16,822 nt of DNA. Source: an uncultured Collinsella sp. GTDB taxonomy: Bacteria > Actinomycetota > Coriobacteriia > Coriobacteriales > Coriobacteriaceae. The stretch is taken from NCBI GenBank assembly GCA_902494935.1, contig CABUVH010000023.1:1-16822 (forward strand), given 5' to 3'. The notes below the pieces were generated by a model. It saw only the letters and a program-made list of their open reading frames with translations. It ran no database searches and had not been told where the DNA came from. The position numbers and the translations under genes were made by a program. Positions 1-7,178 of this stretch are shown here, piece after piece. Each line of letters opens with the position of its first letter. Position 1 is the stretch's first letter.

Positions 1-2250
1 GAGGCGGGCGCGGCCCAGGCTGCCGCCGGTGCCGCCGTGCCCACCATCTCGCGCGGGCGCGTGACCTTTGTCGATGCCGCCCTGCCGCAGGGCGTGGTGG
101 TGCCCGATGCTAACCTGGCCGTGTTCTCGATCGCCGACCTCAACGCCCGTATGGATGCCAACCGCGCGCGCAGCCGCCGCAAGGTGGACATTACGCAGAT
201 CACCTTCCCGTTTAAGCCGGGCGACTACGTGGTGCACGCCACTCACGGCATCGCACTCTTTAGCGAGATTGCGCGTCAGGAAGTGGGCGGCAAAGAGCGC
301 GACTACTTTTTGCTGGAATATGCCGACGGCGACAAGCTCTACGTGCCGCTCGAGCAGGTCGACCGTATCACGCGCTATGTTGGCCCCGACGGCGACAAAC
401 CGCGCCTGACCAGGCTCAACACAGCCGACTGGACGCGCGCCACCAACAAGGCGCGCAAGAACGCCAAAAAGCTGGCGTTTGACCTGGTCGACCTGTATAC
501 GCGCCGCTCATCAATCGTGGGTATCGCCTGCCCGCCTGACACGCCCGAGCAGATCGAGATGGAGGAGAGCTTTCCTTACGACGAGACGCGCGACCAGCTG
601 GAGGCCATCGCCGACATTAAGGCCGATATGGAGGCGCCCAAGCCCATGGACCGCCTGCTGTGCGGCGACGTGGGTTTTGGCAAGACCGAGGTTGCCCTGC
701 GCGCGGCGTTTAAGTGCGTGGACTCCGGCCGCCAAGTCATGGTGCTCTGCCCCACGACCATTCTGGCCCAGCAGCACTACGAGACGTTCTTTGAGCGCTT
801 TGCCCCGTTTGGCCTCGAGGTCGAAGTGCTCAGCCGCTTCCGCACCCCGGCGCAGCAAAAGCGCGCGCTCAAGGCGTTTGCCGAGGGCACGATCGACGTG
901 CTCATCGGCACGCATCGTCTGCTTTCGGCCGACGTGAACCCCAAGAACCTGGGCCTGGTGATCATCGACGAGGAGCAGCGCTTTGGCGTGCAGCACAAGG
1001 AGCAGCTCAAGAACCTGCGCGAGCAGATTGACGTGCTCACGCTTTCGGCAACGCCTATTCCGCGAACCATGCAGATGGCCACGAGCGGCGTGCGCGACAT
1101 GAGCCTGATCACGACGCCGCCGACTGGGCGTCGTCCCGTGATCGTGCACGTGGGGGAGTACGACCCCGATGTGGTGAGCGCGGCGATTCGCCTGGAGGTG
1201 GGCCGCGGCGGTCAGGTGTATTACGTGTCCAACCGCGTCAAGACCATCGACGACGCCGTGGCGCGCGTACACGAGGCCGCGCCCGAGGCGCGCGTGGGCG
1301 TGGCGCACGGCAAGATGAGCCCGCGCGAGGTCGAGGACGTGATGATCGAGTTCGCGACCAAAAAGATCGACGTGCTCATCGCCACGACCATCGTGGAGAG
1401 CGGCATCGACAACGCGACCGCCAACACGCTGATCATCGAGGATTCGCAGCGTCTGGGCCTGGCGCAGCTCTACCAGCTCAAGGGTCGTGTGGGTCGCTCT
1501 GCCACGCAGGCCTACGCGTACTTTATGTTCCCGGGCGAGCTGCCACTCACCGAGGAGGCGACGGCGCGCCTGACCGCACTTTCCGAGTTCCAGGACCTGG
1601 GCAGCGGCATGCGCATTGCCATGCGCGACCTGGAGATCCGCGGCGCCGGCTCGCTTATGGGCGCCGAGCAGCACGGCAACCTGTCGAGCGTGGGCTTTGA
1701 CCTGTTTACGCAGATGCTGGGCCAGGCAGTGGCCGAGGCGCGCGGCGATGACGATGCCGGCGTGGAGGCGGCGAGCGTGGGCATCAACCTGCCGGCCGAT
1801 TACTTCTTGTCCGAGGAGTACCTGCCGGCGGTGGATCAGCGCGTGCTCGTGTACCGTAAGCTCGCAGCGGCCGAGGACCTGGAGAGCATCGATGAGGTGC
1901 AGGAAGAGACCGAGGCCGCGCATGGCGAGCTGCCGTTGGCAGGACTCAACCTGTTCAATCGCGCGCGAATCCGCATTCGCGGCGAGCGCCTGGGGCTCGA
2001 GAGCGTCACGCTCAGCGGCGGTCGCATCACGTTTTTGGGCGTCGACGTGCCCAAGAAGGTGGCCTTTGAGCTAAAGACCCGCTATGGCGCGGTGAACTTC
2101 CCCAAGAGCCGCAAACTGTCGGTGCCCTACAAGGCGGGCGCCGGCGCGGGCAGCGGCCTGGGTCGCGGTCTCGACGCCAACGACGGTACCGGCCCCGTGG
2201 CCGCGGCACTCATGCTGTTGCAGCAGTTGGGTGCGAGCGACGACGACTAA
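1..2250 (+). CDS. mfd: Transcription-repair coupling factor Mfd, 5'-truncated by the window edge
   Basis: Mfd is a DNA translocase that removes RNA polymerase stalled at lesions and recruits nucleotide excision repair. The frame is open from base 1 with no start in view. The 749 visible residues lack roughly the first 400 of the usual 1,100-1,200, which would be the UvrB-like region. In order one sees a CarD-like RNA-polymerase-interaction domain (about 214-420, KPGDYVVHATHG), a Walker A motif GDVGFGKTE (664-690), the DEEQ box (967-978), SATPIPR (1045-1065) and motif VI GRVGRS (1483-1500). The TRCF C-terminal domain follows at about 1785-2085. The last 40 or so codons are a Gly/Ala-rich tail. 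The reading through GVGFGKT-type and DEEQ motifs separates it from RecG. Only 56 bp separate it from the PAP2 gene. Confidence 0.97.
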   Translation, partial: EAGAAQAAAGAAVPTISRGRVTFVDAALPQGVVVPDANLAVFSIADLNARMDANRARSRRKVDITQITFPFKPGDYVVHATHGIALFSEIARQEVGGKERDYFLLEYADGDKLYVPLEQVDRITRYVGPDGDKPRLTRLNTADWTRATNKARKNAKKLAFDLVDLYTRRSSIVGIACPPDTPEQIEMEESFPYDETRDQLEAIADIKADMEAPKPMDRLLCGDVGFGKTEVALRAAFKCVDSGRQVMVLCPTTILAQQHYETFFERFAPFGLEVEVLSRFRTPAQQKRALKAFAEGTIDVLIGTHRLLSADVNPKNLGLVIIDEEQRFGVQHKEQLKNLREQIDVLTLSATPIPRTMQMATSGVRDMSLITTPPTGRRPVIVHVGEYDPDVVSAAIRLEVGRGGQVYYVSNRVKTIDDAVARVHEAAPEARVGVAHGKMSPREVEDVMIEFATKKIDVLIATTIVESGIDNATANTLIIEDSQRLGLAQLYQLKGRVGRSATQAYAYFMFPGELPLTEEATARLTALSEFQDLGSGMRIAMRDLEIRGAGSLMGAEQHGNLSSVGFDLFTQMLGQAVAEARGDDDAGVEAASVGINLPADYFLSEEYLPAVDQRVLVYRKLAAAEDLESIDEVQEETEAAHGELPLAGLNLFNRARIRIRGERLGLESVTLSGGRITFLGVDVPKKVAFELKTRYGAVNFPKSRKLSVPYKAGAGAGSGLGRGLDANDGTGPVAAALMLLQQLGASDDD

Positions 2251-2251
2251 C

Positions 2252-2289
2252 GGGTCGACGCTGCAAACGCCCCGTTTGGGCAATCTGGC
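2252..2289 (+). repeat. Partial copy of the TCGACGCTG/CAATCTG intergenic element
   Basis: Right after the mfd stop codon are the two conserved boxes of the element seen complete at 6868 and 15374: GGGTCGACGCTG (2252-2263) and GGGCAATCTGGC (2278-2289). The spacing between boxes is the same as in the other copies, and the sequence between them, AAACGCCCC, also matches the 15374 copy. The flanking hairpins are absent, so this is the core only. It may sit in the mRNA leader of the PAP2 gene, which starts 17 bases later. Confidence 0.6.
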
Positions 2290-2306
2290 TCCATCGAAAG
2301 GAAAGC

Positions 2307-3170
2307 ATGTTCGGATACATCTATAAGAAAGATGTCGCCATTATCGCGGTTGTCCTGTGCCTTTGTCTGGGCGTGGGCAGTTTCTTCGACTATCAGATTT
2401 CGAGCGCGCTGTTCAACATCGGCAGCATGTACGGTCGCTTTGTCGAGGCGGCCGGCGAGCTGCCGTTCGAGCTGACGGCGAGCATCGCGGGCGTTATGCT
2501 CGTGCGCTCGGCACGCCCCGATTCCAGGGGGAGCAAATGGCTCGCTGCGCTGGGCGTTTTGATCAACATGGGTCTGGTCGGCTACGAGATTATCGGATCG
2601 CTGCGCGTCGGCGGCAAGCTCATCGCGTTTCAGCTGGTGCTGACGTTTGTGCTGGTCATTGCGGTTAACGTTATTGCCTATCGCCTTACGCGCGACACCG
2701 CGCCCGACGAGCTTACGCGCTGGGCGTTGATGGTACTTGCCGTGTGGGTCGCTCAGGCCATTATTCTCAACGTGATCGTCAAGCCGCTGTGGTCGCGCCC
2801 GCGCATGCGCGTGATCGAGGTGACGCAGGGGCTCGAGTTTCAGCCGTGGTGGGTGATCGGCAATCCCGACAAGTGGACCTATATCGCCGCCGGCGTGATC
2901 AAGGACGGGTTCAAGTCGTTCGCGAGCGGGCACACCGCGCATGCGGCGATCGGCCTTATGCTCGCCGGGCTTCCCGCGGCGGCCTTTAAGGAAAAGCCGT
3001 CGCGCCGCCGGGTGGTCTTTTGGATGGCGGCTGTGGTCGCGGCGCTCGTCGCCTTTGGTCGTATCGTGATTGGAGCTCACTTTTTGAGCGACGTGAGCTG
3101 TGGCTTTGCCCTGGTGCTGGCGCTTGAGTGCCTTGCCGCGCGCATTGCCTATCCCAACGGCGTACAATAG
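2307..3170 (+). CDS. PAP2-family membrane phosphatase
   Basis: A 287-residue integral membrane protein of the type 2 phosphatidic acid phosphatase family, which hydrolyses lipid phosphates or pyrophosphates such as undecaprenyl pyrophosphate or phosphatidic acid. The three family signatures are visible: a K159-to-R166 variant of KX6RP (KPLWSRPR), the SGH box at 207-209 (FASGHTAHA) and R252-x5-H258-x3-D262 (GRIVIGAHFLSD). The catalytic His pair is therefore H209 and H258. About six hydrophobic segments surround these motifs, including residues 10-28, 55-67, 78-97, 107-125, 139-157 and 238-256. The ATG is preceded by AAAGGAAA, which supports the start. The substrate cannot be read from sequence. 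The gene lies 56 bp after mfd and could share its transcript. Confidence 0.88.
   Translation: MFGYIYKKDVAIIAVVLCLCLGVGSFFDYQISSALFNIGSMYGRFVEAAGELPFELTASIAGVMLVRSARPDSRGSKWLAALGVLINMGLVGYEIIGSLRVGGKLIAFQLVLTFVLVIAVNVIAYRLTRDTAPDELTRWALMVLAVWVAQAIILNVIVKPLWSRPRMRVIEVTQGLEFQPWWVIGNPDKWTYIAAGVIKDGFKSFASGHTAHAAIGLMLAGLPAAAFKEKPSRRRVVFWMAAVVAALVAFGRIVIGAHFLSDVSCGFALVLALECLAARIAYPNGVQ
3163..3168 (+). promoter_or_regulatory. Possible -10 hexamer (TACAAT) for the aldolase-like gene
   Basis: TACAAT overlaps the last codons of the PAP2 gene, in a GCG-TACAAT context like that upstream of the YitT gene (TACAAT) and recQ (TATAAT). It lies 48 bases before the ATG of the next gene. No good -35 is visible, so this is a weak call from pattern similarity. 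Confidence 0.3.
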
Positions 3171-3215
3171 CCCCGTTTGAATCATCGGGCTCGTGCCCGG
3201 CTAGAGAGGATCGCC

Positions 3216-4241
3216 ATGCTCGCGTTTAACAACGATTATTCCCACGGCGCACATCCGGCAGTGCTGCAGGCACTCGTCGACACCAACATGGAGCCGCAGC
3301 CCGGCTACGGTACCGATGCGCACACCGAGCGCGCCAAGCAACTTATTCGCGAGGCTTGCCAGGCCCCCGATGCCGACGTGTTTTTTCTAGTGGGCGGCAC
3401 GCAGGCCAACGCAACGGTGATCGACATGCTGCTCGCGCCGTACGAGGGCGTCGTTGCTGCTGAGACTGGCCACGTCGCCTGCCATGAGGCGGGCGCTATC
3501 GAGTTTGGCGGCCACAAGGTGCTCACCATTCCCGGCTACGAGGGCAAGATGCACGCCGAGGACCTCGAGAACTATATCCAGGTGTTCTACGAAAACGAGA
3601 GCTACGAGCACACGGTGTTCCCGGGTGCCGTGTATGTGAGCCTATCGACCGAGTACGGCACGCTGTACTCCAAGGCCGAGCTCGCGGCGATTCACGCGGT
3701 GTGCCAGAAGCGCGAGATTCCGCTGTTTGTGGATGGCGCCCGCCTGGCCTATGCGCTGGCGGCCGATGAGTGCGACATTACCCTGCCCGAGCTGGCGCAG
3801 CTGTGTGACGTGTTCTACATCGGCGGCACCAAGTGCGGCGCGCTTTGCGGCGAGGCCGTGGTGTTTTGCGGCATGCGCGCTCCGGCGCATCCCATTCCGC
3901 GCATTAAGCAGCACGGTGCGTTGCTGGCCAAGGGTCGCCTGACGGGCGTGCAGTTTGAGGCGCTCTTTACCGATGGCCTGTATTTTGAGATTGGTCGCCA
4001 GGCGATTGAGACCGCTCAGGCGCTTCGTCGCGTGCTGCACGAGCGCGGCTACCAGTTCTTCTTGGAGACGCCGACCAACCAGCAGTTCGTGATTCTGCCC
4101 AACGAGGACATGGCCCGCATTCGCGAGCATGCCTCGATTGAGTACTGGGAAAAGTACGACGAGACCCACACGGTGGTGCGCTTTTGCACCAGCTGGGCCA
4201 CGACGCAGAAGGACATCGACGCGCTGGCGGCTGTCCTGTAG
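3216..4241 (+). CDS. Threonine aldolase-like PLP-dependent enzyme (beta-eliminating lyase family)
   Basis: A 341-residue fold-type I PLP enzyme most like low-specificity L-threonine aldolase, which cleaves threonine or allo-threonine to glycine and acetaldehyde. Visible hallmarks are the N-terminal FNNDYSHGAHP start, the FLVGGTQAN cofactor-phosphate loop (57-65), H90 in the cofactor-stacking region, D173 in FVDGARLAYA (pairs with the pyridine nitrogen) and K206 in YIGGTKCGAL (Schiff-base lysine). The length matches the family. ATG 3216 was chosen because GAGAGGA lies 6-12 bases upstream; an in-frame TTG at 3177 has no ribosome site. Related family members act on other beta-hydroxy amino acids or are aromatic amino acid lyases, so the exact substrate is open. 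A strong terminator follows at 4260. Confidence 0.85.
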   Translation: MLAFNNDYSHGAHPAVLQALVDTNMEPQPGYGTDAHTERAKQLIREACQAPDADVFFLVGGTQANATVIDMLLAPYEGVVAAETGHVACHEAGAIEFGGHKVLTIPGYEGKMHAEDLENYIQVFYENESYEHTVFPGAVYVSLSTEYGTLYSKAELAAIHAVCQKREIPLFVDGARLAYALAADECDITLPELAQLCDVFYIGGTKCGALCGEAVVFCGMRAPAHPIPRIKQHGALLAKGRLTGVQFEALFTDGLYFEIGRQAIETAQALRRVLHERGYQFFLETPTNQQFVILPNEDMARIREHASIEYWEKYDETHTVVRFCTSWATTQKDIDALAAVL

Positions 4242-4259
4242 GTTGATGTGATGACGAGG

Positions 4260-4304
4260 GGCCGCCTTGCACTTGGATTTGGTGTGGGGCGGTCTTTGCT
4301 TTTT
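4260..4304 (+). terminator. Intrinsic terminator after the aldolase-like gene, in the GNAT leader
   Basis: The arms 4260-4272 and 4282-4294 pair over 13 positions, several of them G-U, with a 9-base loop. They are followed by TTTGCTTTTT (4295-4304). The structure ends only 16 bases before the ATG of the acetyltransferase gene, leaving no room for a promoter between them. Confidence 0.7.
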
Positions 4305-4320
4305 GAGGGGGAGGGGTTGT

Positions 4321-4902
4321 ATGACCGAGATGTCCGAGCCGACGATCCGCCTGGCGACGCCCGAAGACGCACCGTCGTTGCTTGCCATCTATGAGCCGTA
4401 TGTGCGCCAGACGGCGATTACCTGCGAATACGAGGTGCCGAGCGTTGAGGAGTTCGCCGGGCGCATCGAGCGTACGCTCAGGCGCTATCCGTATCTGGTA
4501 ATGGAGCTGGACGGGCGTCCGGTAGGCTATGCCTATGTGAGTCCGCTCAACAGCCGCGAGGCATACGACTGGTCGGTCGAGACATCGATCTACCTGGCGC
4601 GCGACGTGCGCCACGGCGGGCTGGGCCGCAAGTTGCACGACGCGCTCAAGCAATGCCTGATCGCGATGGGCATCACCAACATGTGCGCGCTCATTGCCGT
4701 GCCGCACGACAAGGACGACGAGTATCTAACGCACAACAGTCAGGATTTCCATGCCCATATGGGCTACCGCCTGGTGGGCGCCTTTGACCGCTGCGCCCAA
4801 AAGTTCGGCCGCTGGTACGACATGTGCTGGATGGAGCTGGTCCTTGCCGAGCGCACGCCCAACCAGCCTAAGCCAACCTGGTTCCCCGATCTCCTCGCCT
4901 AA
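4321..4902 (+). CDS. GNAT-family N-acetyltransferase (phosphinothricin acetyltransferase-like)
   Basis: A 193-residue acetyl-CoA-dependent N-acetyltransferase of the MAT/PAT subgroup, whose members acetylate methionine sulfoximine, phosphinothricin or related amino compounds. Visible features are the N-terminal TIRLATPEDAPSLLAIYEPYV, the YLVMELDGRPVGYAYV strand pair and the acetyl-CoA pyrophosphate loop RDVRHGGLGRKL (94-105, with R97-x2-G100-x-G102). The C-terminal part has MGYRLVGAFDRCAQKFGRWYDMCWME. ATG 4321 has GGGGGAGG upstream and fits the family start; the frame remains open back to a TTG at 4267, inside the terminator hairpin, which is rejected. The substrate is unknown. The gene is convergent with the GntR gene, 45 bp away. 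Confidence 0.85.
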   Translation: MTEMSEPTIRLATPEDAPSLLAIYEPYVRQTAITCEYEVPSVEEFAGRIERTLRRYPYLVMELDGRPVGYAYVSPLNSREAYDWSVETSIYLARDVRHGGLGRKLHDALKQCLIAMGITNMCALIAVPHDKDDEYLTHNSQDFHAHMGYRLVGAFDRCAQKFGRWYDMCWMELVLAERTPNQPKPTWFPDLLA

Positions 4903-4941
4903 AACCACCACGAAGGTGCCTGTCCTCTTTGTGGTGGTTTT
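4901..4941. terminator. Bidirectional terminator between the convergent GNAT and gntR genes
   Basis: The 15-base arms 4901-4915 (AAAACCACCACGAAG) and 4927-4941 (CTTTGTGGTGGTTTT) pair completely apart from one G-U, with an 11-base loop. A T-run follows on the plus strand and the A-run gives one on the minus strand, so it can end both convergent transcripts. The loop GTGCCTGTCCT resembles loops of REP-like hairpins elsewhere in the window. Confidence 0.85.
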
Positions 4942-4947
4942 GGCAGG

Positions 4948-5670
4948 TTAGCCGATGGGCTCGGTGTATTTGGCGCGGTCGGTGCGCTGGATGCGCTTGG
5001 AGACATGGAGCGGGCGGCCGTCGGTGTCGTAGACGTAGTCGGTGATCAGGATCAGCGCCTGCCCGCGCTCAACGTTGAGCAAAAACGCCTCGTTTTGCGA
5101 GGCATAGCACACCTCAAAGGTCTTATGTCCCTGTGCCGGCGCGCGATGGAATTCTTGGCGCAGCGTGGCGTAGAGCGAACCGTTGATATCGCGATCGATG
5201 AGTGCCTCAAAGCTCGGTGGTAGATAGGTGGTTTCCAGGCACAGTGGCGCATCGTCCAGATAACGCAGGCGGACAAGTTTGACGAGCTTGCTGCCCACGG
5301 CGGCGTCAAAGAACTTAGCTATGCTGCCGGCCGCCTTGGCAAAGCCTGAGTCCACGGTGCGCGTGGTGGGCTTCATGCCCTGGCCTTCGACCTGCTTGGT
5401 ATAGCTCGAAAACACCAGGTTGTTCTCGTGGAGCGCGGGCGTGTCGGCCACAAAGGCGCCGCGCCCGCGCTCGGTGCGAACCAGACCCTCATCAACGAGC
5501 ACCTTAAGGGCATGGCGCACGGTGCTGCGCGACAGCCCCGATTCGTCCATGAGTTCCATCTCGGACGGCAGCTTGTCTCCGCGTGCGTAGATGCCGGCGG
5601 CGATGCGGTCGCGCAGCATGCCCGCCAAGCGCTCGTATTGGGCCAGTTTCTTTTTAGACGAAGCGTTCAT
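4948..5670 (-). CDS. GntR-family transcriptional regulator 1 (HutC/UTRA subfamily)
   Basis: A 240-residue dimeric regulator. Residues of about 8-75 form the winged helix-turn-helix (LPSEMELMDESGLSRSTVRH, then the wing RTERGRGAFV). About 90-235 form the UTRA ligand domain (YLDDAPLCLETTYLPPSF, ILITDYVYDTDGRPLHVSK), which in this subfamily binds sugar phosphates or small amino compounds. It is divergent from deglycase 1 across 205 bases that hold TGTAT-type repeats, so it most likely controls that gene and itself, released by the glycated substrate or its phosphate. The ATG gives the usual family start. In related Amadori clusters a GntR/UTRA protein of this kind (FrlR) does the same job; that equivalence here is inference. 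Confidence 0.9.
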   Translation of the reverse strand: MNASSKKKLAQYERLAGMLRDRIAAGIYARGDKLPSEMELMDESGLSRSTVRHALKVLVDEGLVRTERGRGAFVADTPALHENNLVFSSYTKQVEGQGMKPTTRTVDSGFAKAAGSIAKFFDAAVGSKLVKLVRLRYLDDAPLCLETTYLPPSFEALIDRDINGSLYATLRQEFHRAPAQGHKTFEVCYASQNEAFLLNVERGQALILITDYVYDTDGRPLHVSKRIQRTDRAKYTEPIG

Positions 5671-5678
5671 GTGGTCAA

Positions 5679-5726
5679 CCTGTATCTAACCTGTATGCGA
5701 ATCTAATTAAGCATGTATCCAATACA
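5679..5726. promoter_or_regulatory. Candidate operator cluster near gntR 1 (TGTAT repeats)
   Basis: Next to the gntR start are CCTGTATCTAACCTGTATG (direct TGTAT repeats, from 5679) and a perfect spaced palindrome TGTAT-CCA-ATACA at 5714-5726. The palindromic form fits a dimeric GntR site. The region is AT-rich compared with the coding sequence around it. Confidence 0.5.
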
Positions 5727-5790
5727 ACAACAAAACCGCTGGTAACTAGTTATCGAAAACCGCATCAGCAAAATTTCTAAGATAAATATA

Positions 5791-5837
5791 GCATACAACT
5801 AGTCGACATAGTCAAAACATGTATGTAACTTGTATGC
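5791..5837. promoter_or_regulatory. Candidate operator pair upstream of deglycase 1
   Basis: GCATACAA (5791-5798) and TTGTATGC (5830-5837) form an exact 8-base inverted pair 31 bases apart. A second TGTATG lies at 5820-5825, which makes TGTATGTAACTTGTATG. The half-sites match the TGTAT repeats beside the gntR gene, so both ends of the divergent region may be bound by GntR 1, possibly with looping. A separate perfect 10-base palindrome TAACTAGTTA lies between the clusters at 5743-5752. Confidence 0.45.
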
Positions 5838-5875
5838 CATCGAGAGCATCAAACGAGAAGAAAGGCTGATGCACG

Positions 5876-6868
5876 ATGACTACTCAGGAACAGGTTAAGG
5901 ACGTCGTCTCCCAGGTTTTGGCTGACAAGGCTGACAAGGGCGGCATCAAGCGCGTCGTGTGGATTGGCGCCGGCGGATCCAACGGCGGTAACTATCCTGC
6001 CCAGTACTTTATGGAGCACGAGGCCACGCAGGTCGTGAGCTCCAGCTACACCAGCAACGAGTTCGTGCACGCAACCCCTGCCTACATCAATGAGAACACC
6101 CTGGCCGTCGTCGTGTCCATGCGCGGCACCAAGGAGACCATCGTCGCCGCCCAGGTCGCCAAGGATCACGGTGCCAGCACCATCGCTATCTATGTCGACG
6201 AGTCCGGCCTCACCGAGGTCTGCGACTACAAGATCCAGTATGACAGCCTGGCCGTCGACGAGTCCTGCATGGGCCGTACCAACTCCGCCGTCGTGACCAT
6301 GATCGCCATGGAGCTCACGCAGCAGACCGAGGGTTATGCCGAGTACGAGACCGCCATGGCCGCCTTCGACCTGATCGATCCCATCTATCGCAAGGCCGTC
6401 GAGTATACTCGTCCGCTTGCTGCCAAGTGGGCCGAGCAGAACGCCGACAAGCCCTGCATCAACGTCATGGCTCAGGGCCCGCTCTTTGGTGCCGCCTACG
6501 TCTTTAGCATCTGCAACGTGCAGGAGATGCTGCAGATCGACTCCTGCACCATCAACACCTGCGACTTCTTCCACGGCCCCTTCGAGATTCTGGACAAGCG
6601 CACCTCGCTGTTCCAGCTCATCAGCGTCGGCCGCAGCCGCTGCAACGACGAGCGCGGCATCCGCTTCGTCAACCAGTACGGTGGCGAGCGCGTCTATCAG
6701 CTCGACGCCAAGGAGCTCGGCCTCAATGACATCAAGGACAGCGTGAGCGAATACTTCAACCACCTGATCTTTGCCCCGATTCTCAACAACGTGTACATGC
6801 GTGCGCTCTCTGCCGTCACCCACAAGGACTACATGACGCGCCGCTACATGTGGAAGCTTGAGTATTAG
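5876..6868 (+). CDS. SIS-domain sugar-amine deglycase 1 (FrlB/GfrF-like)
   Basis: A 330-residue cytosolic enzyme with two SIS domains, related to fructoselysine-6-phosphate deglycase (FrlB, GfrF), glucoselysine-6-phosphate deglycase (GfrE) and FraB. These split phosphorylated glycated amino acids into a hexose phosphate and the free amine. SIS 1 starts with VVWIGAGGSNGGNYPAQYF (28-45) and has the phosphate-binding VVSMRGTKETI (80-90). The active-site pattern is E217 and H233 in NTCDFFHGPFE, 16 residues apart, the spacing of the catalytic Glu/His in FraB and of GlmS E488/H504. The ATG has AGAAAGG ten bases upstream. It lies alone between its divergent regulator and a hairpin element starting at the stop codon. 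It is clearly diverged from deglycase 2, so the two probably act on different isomers; which is which cannot be told. Confidence 0.87.
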   Translation: MTTQEQVKDVVSQVLADKADKGGIKRVVWIGAGGSNGGNYPAQYFMEHEATQVVSSSYTSNEFVHATPAYINENTLAVVVSMRGTKETIVAAQVAKDHGASTIAIYVDESGLTEVCDYKIQYDSLAVDESCMGRTNSAVVTMIAMELTQQTEGYAEYETAMAAFDLIDPIYRKAVEYTRPLAAKWAEQNADKPCINVMAQGPLFGAAYVFSICNVQEMLQIDSCTINTCDFFHGPFEILDKRTSLFQLISVGRSRCNDERGIRFVNQYGGERVYQLDAKELGLNDIKDSVSEYFNHLIFAPILNNVYMRALSAVTHKDYMTRRYMWKLEY

Positions 6869-7036
6869 TTACGCCGTTCTACCGAACTGCGTAACGGCTC
6901 GACGCTGCGCGGGCCGCATTTGGACAATCTGGCGTTCAACTTCAAGGGCGCGACCAGAAGGTCAGCGCCCTTTCGTTTCACACCACCTTGCCTCAAATGC
7001 GACCCGCTCGCTGACTTATGCTCAACCAACGACTAG
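6868..7036 (+). repeat. Composite structured intergenic element, copy A
   Basis: Hairpin 1 is 6868-6879 with 6884-6895 (loop TACC, one mismatch) and starts on the last base of the deglycase 1 stop codon. Then come GGCTCGACGCTG (6896-6907), GGACAATCTGGC (6922-6933) and TTCAACTTC (6935-6943). Hairpin 2 is AAGGGCGC-GACC, loop AGAA, GGTC-A-GCGCCCTT (6944-6972), followed by TTTCGTTTCA. A less conserved tail runs to about 7036. The copy at 15374 has the same boxes and spacing but different stem bases that still pair. It may act as a 3'-end processing or termination element or a small RNA. Confidence 0.7.
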
Positions 7037-7051
7037 TCATTTAAGAACGTC

Positions 7052-7073
7052 CCCAATGACTACCCAATGAGTA
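7052..7073. repeat. Tandem 11-bp repeat upstream of the EamA promoter
   Basis: CCCAATGACTA (7052-7062) is followed directly by CCCAATGAGTA (7063-7073), one mismatch. The unit pair is enclosed by a weak TCCCCA/TGGGGA inverted repeat (7050-7055 and 7076-7081). It lies 38 bases before the putative -35, a usual place for an activator, but no family can be named. Confidence 0.4.
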
Positions 7074-7110
7074 TGTGGGGAAACAGATTTTCCGCTCACC
7101 GATTTGTGTC

Positions 7111-7138
7111 TTGAAAAATGTATATAACGACTATAACG
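7111..7138 (+). promoter_or_regulatory. Promoter and operator of the EamA gene (shared motif, site 1)
   Basis: A -35-like TTGAAA (7111-7116) is followed after 15 bases by TATAAC (7132-7137). Overlapping this is GTATATAACGACTATAACG (7120-7138). Its core TATAACGACTATAACG matches TATAATGACCATAACG in front of the PTS operon at 14 of 16 positions. Its first ten bases are the exact reverse complement of CGTTATATAC (14553-14562) before gntR 2. A repressor bound here would cover the -10 region. Confidence 0.55.
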
Positions 7139-7178
7139 TAGTGTGAAACATATTGGAAACAATACCGAGGAGGCTGCG

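Noticed and set aside
511..1923. 470-codon open frame on the minus strand inside mfd
   Set aside because: The translation is low-complexity (rich in His, Arg, Ala, Leu) and lies wholly opposite conserved Mfd helicase motifs. Long antisense frames are expected in GC-rich genes.
3171..3205. CCCCGTTTG near the aldolase start, like part of the mfd-PAP2 core element
   Set aside because: Only nine bases match, and both the TCGACGCTG and CAATCTG boxes are missing.
5849..6823. 324-codon minus-strand frame opposite deglycase 1
   Set aside because: Repetitive Val/Asp/Gly/His composition typical of an antisense shadow; the plus strand encodes clear SIS domains.
7143..7178. Upstream GTG start for the EamA gene
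   Set aside because: No ribosome site, and it would lie at or before the expected transcript start. TTG 7179 has GAGGAGG at ideal spacing.
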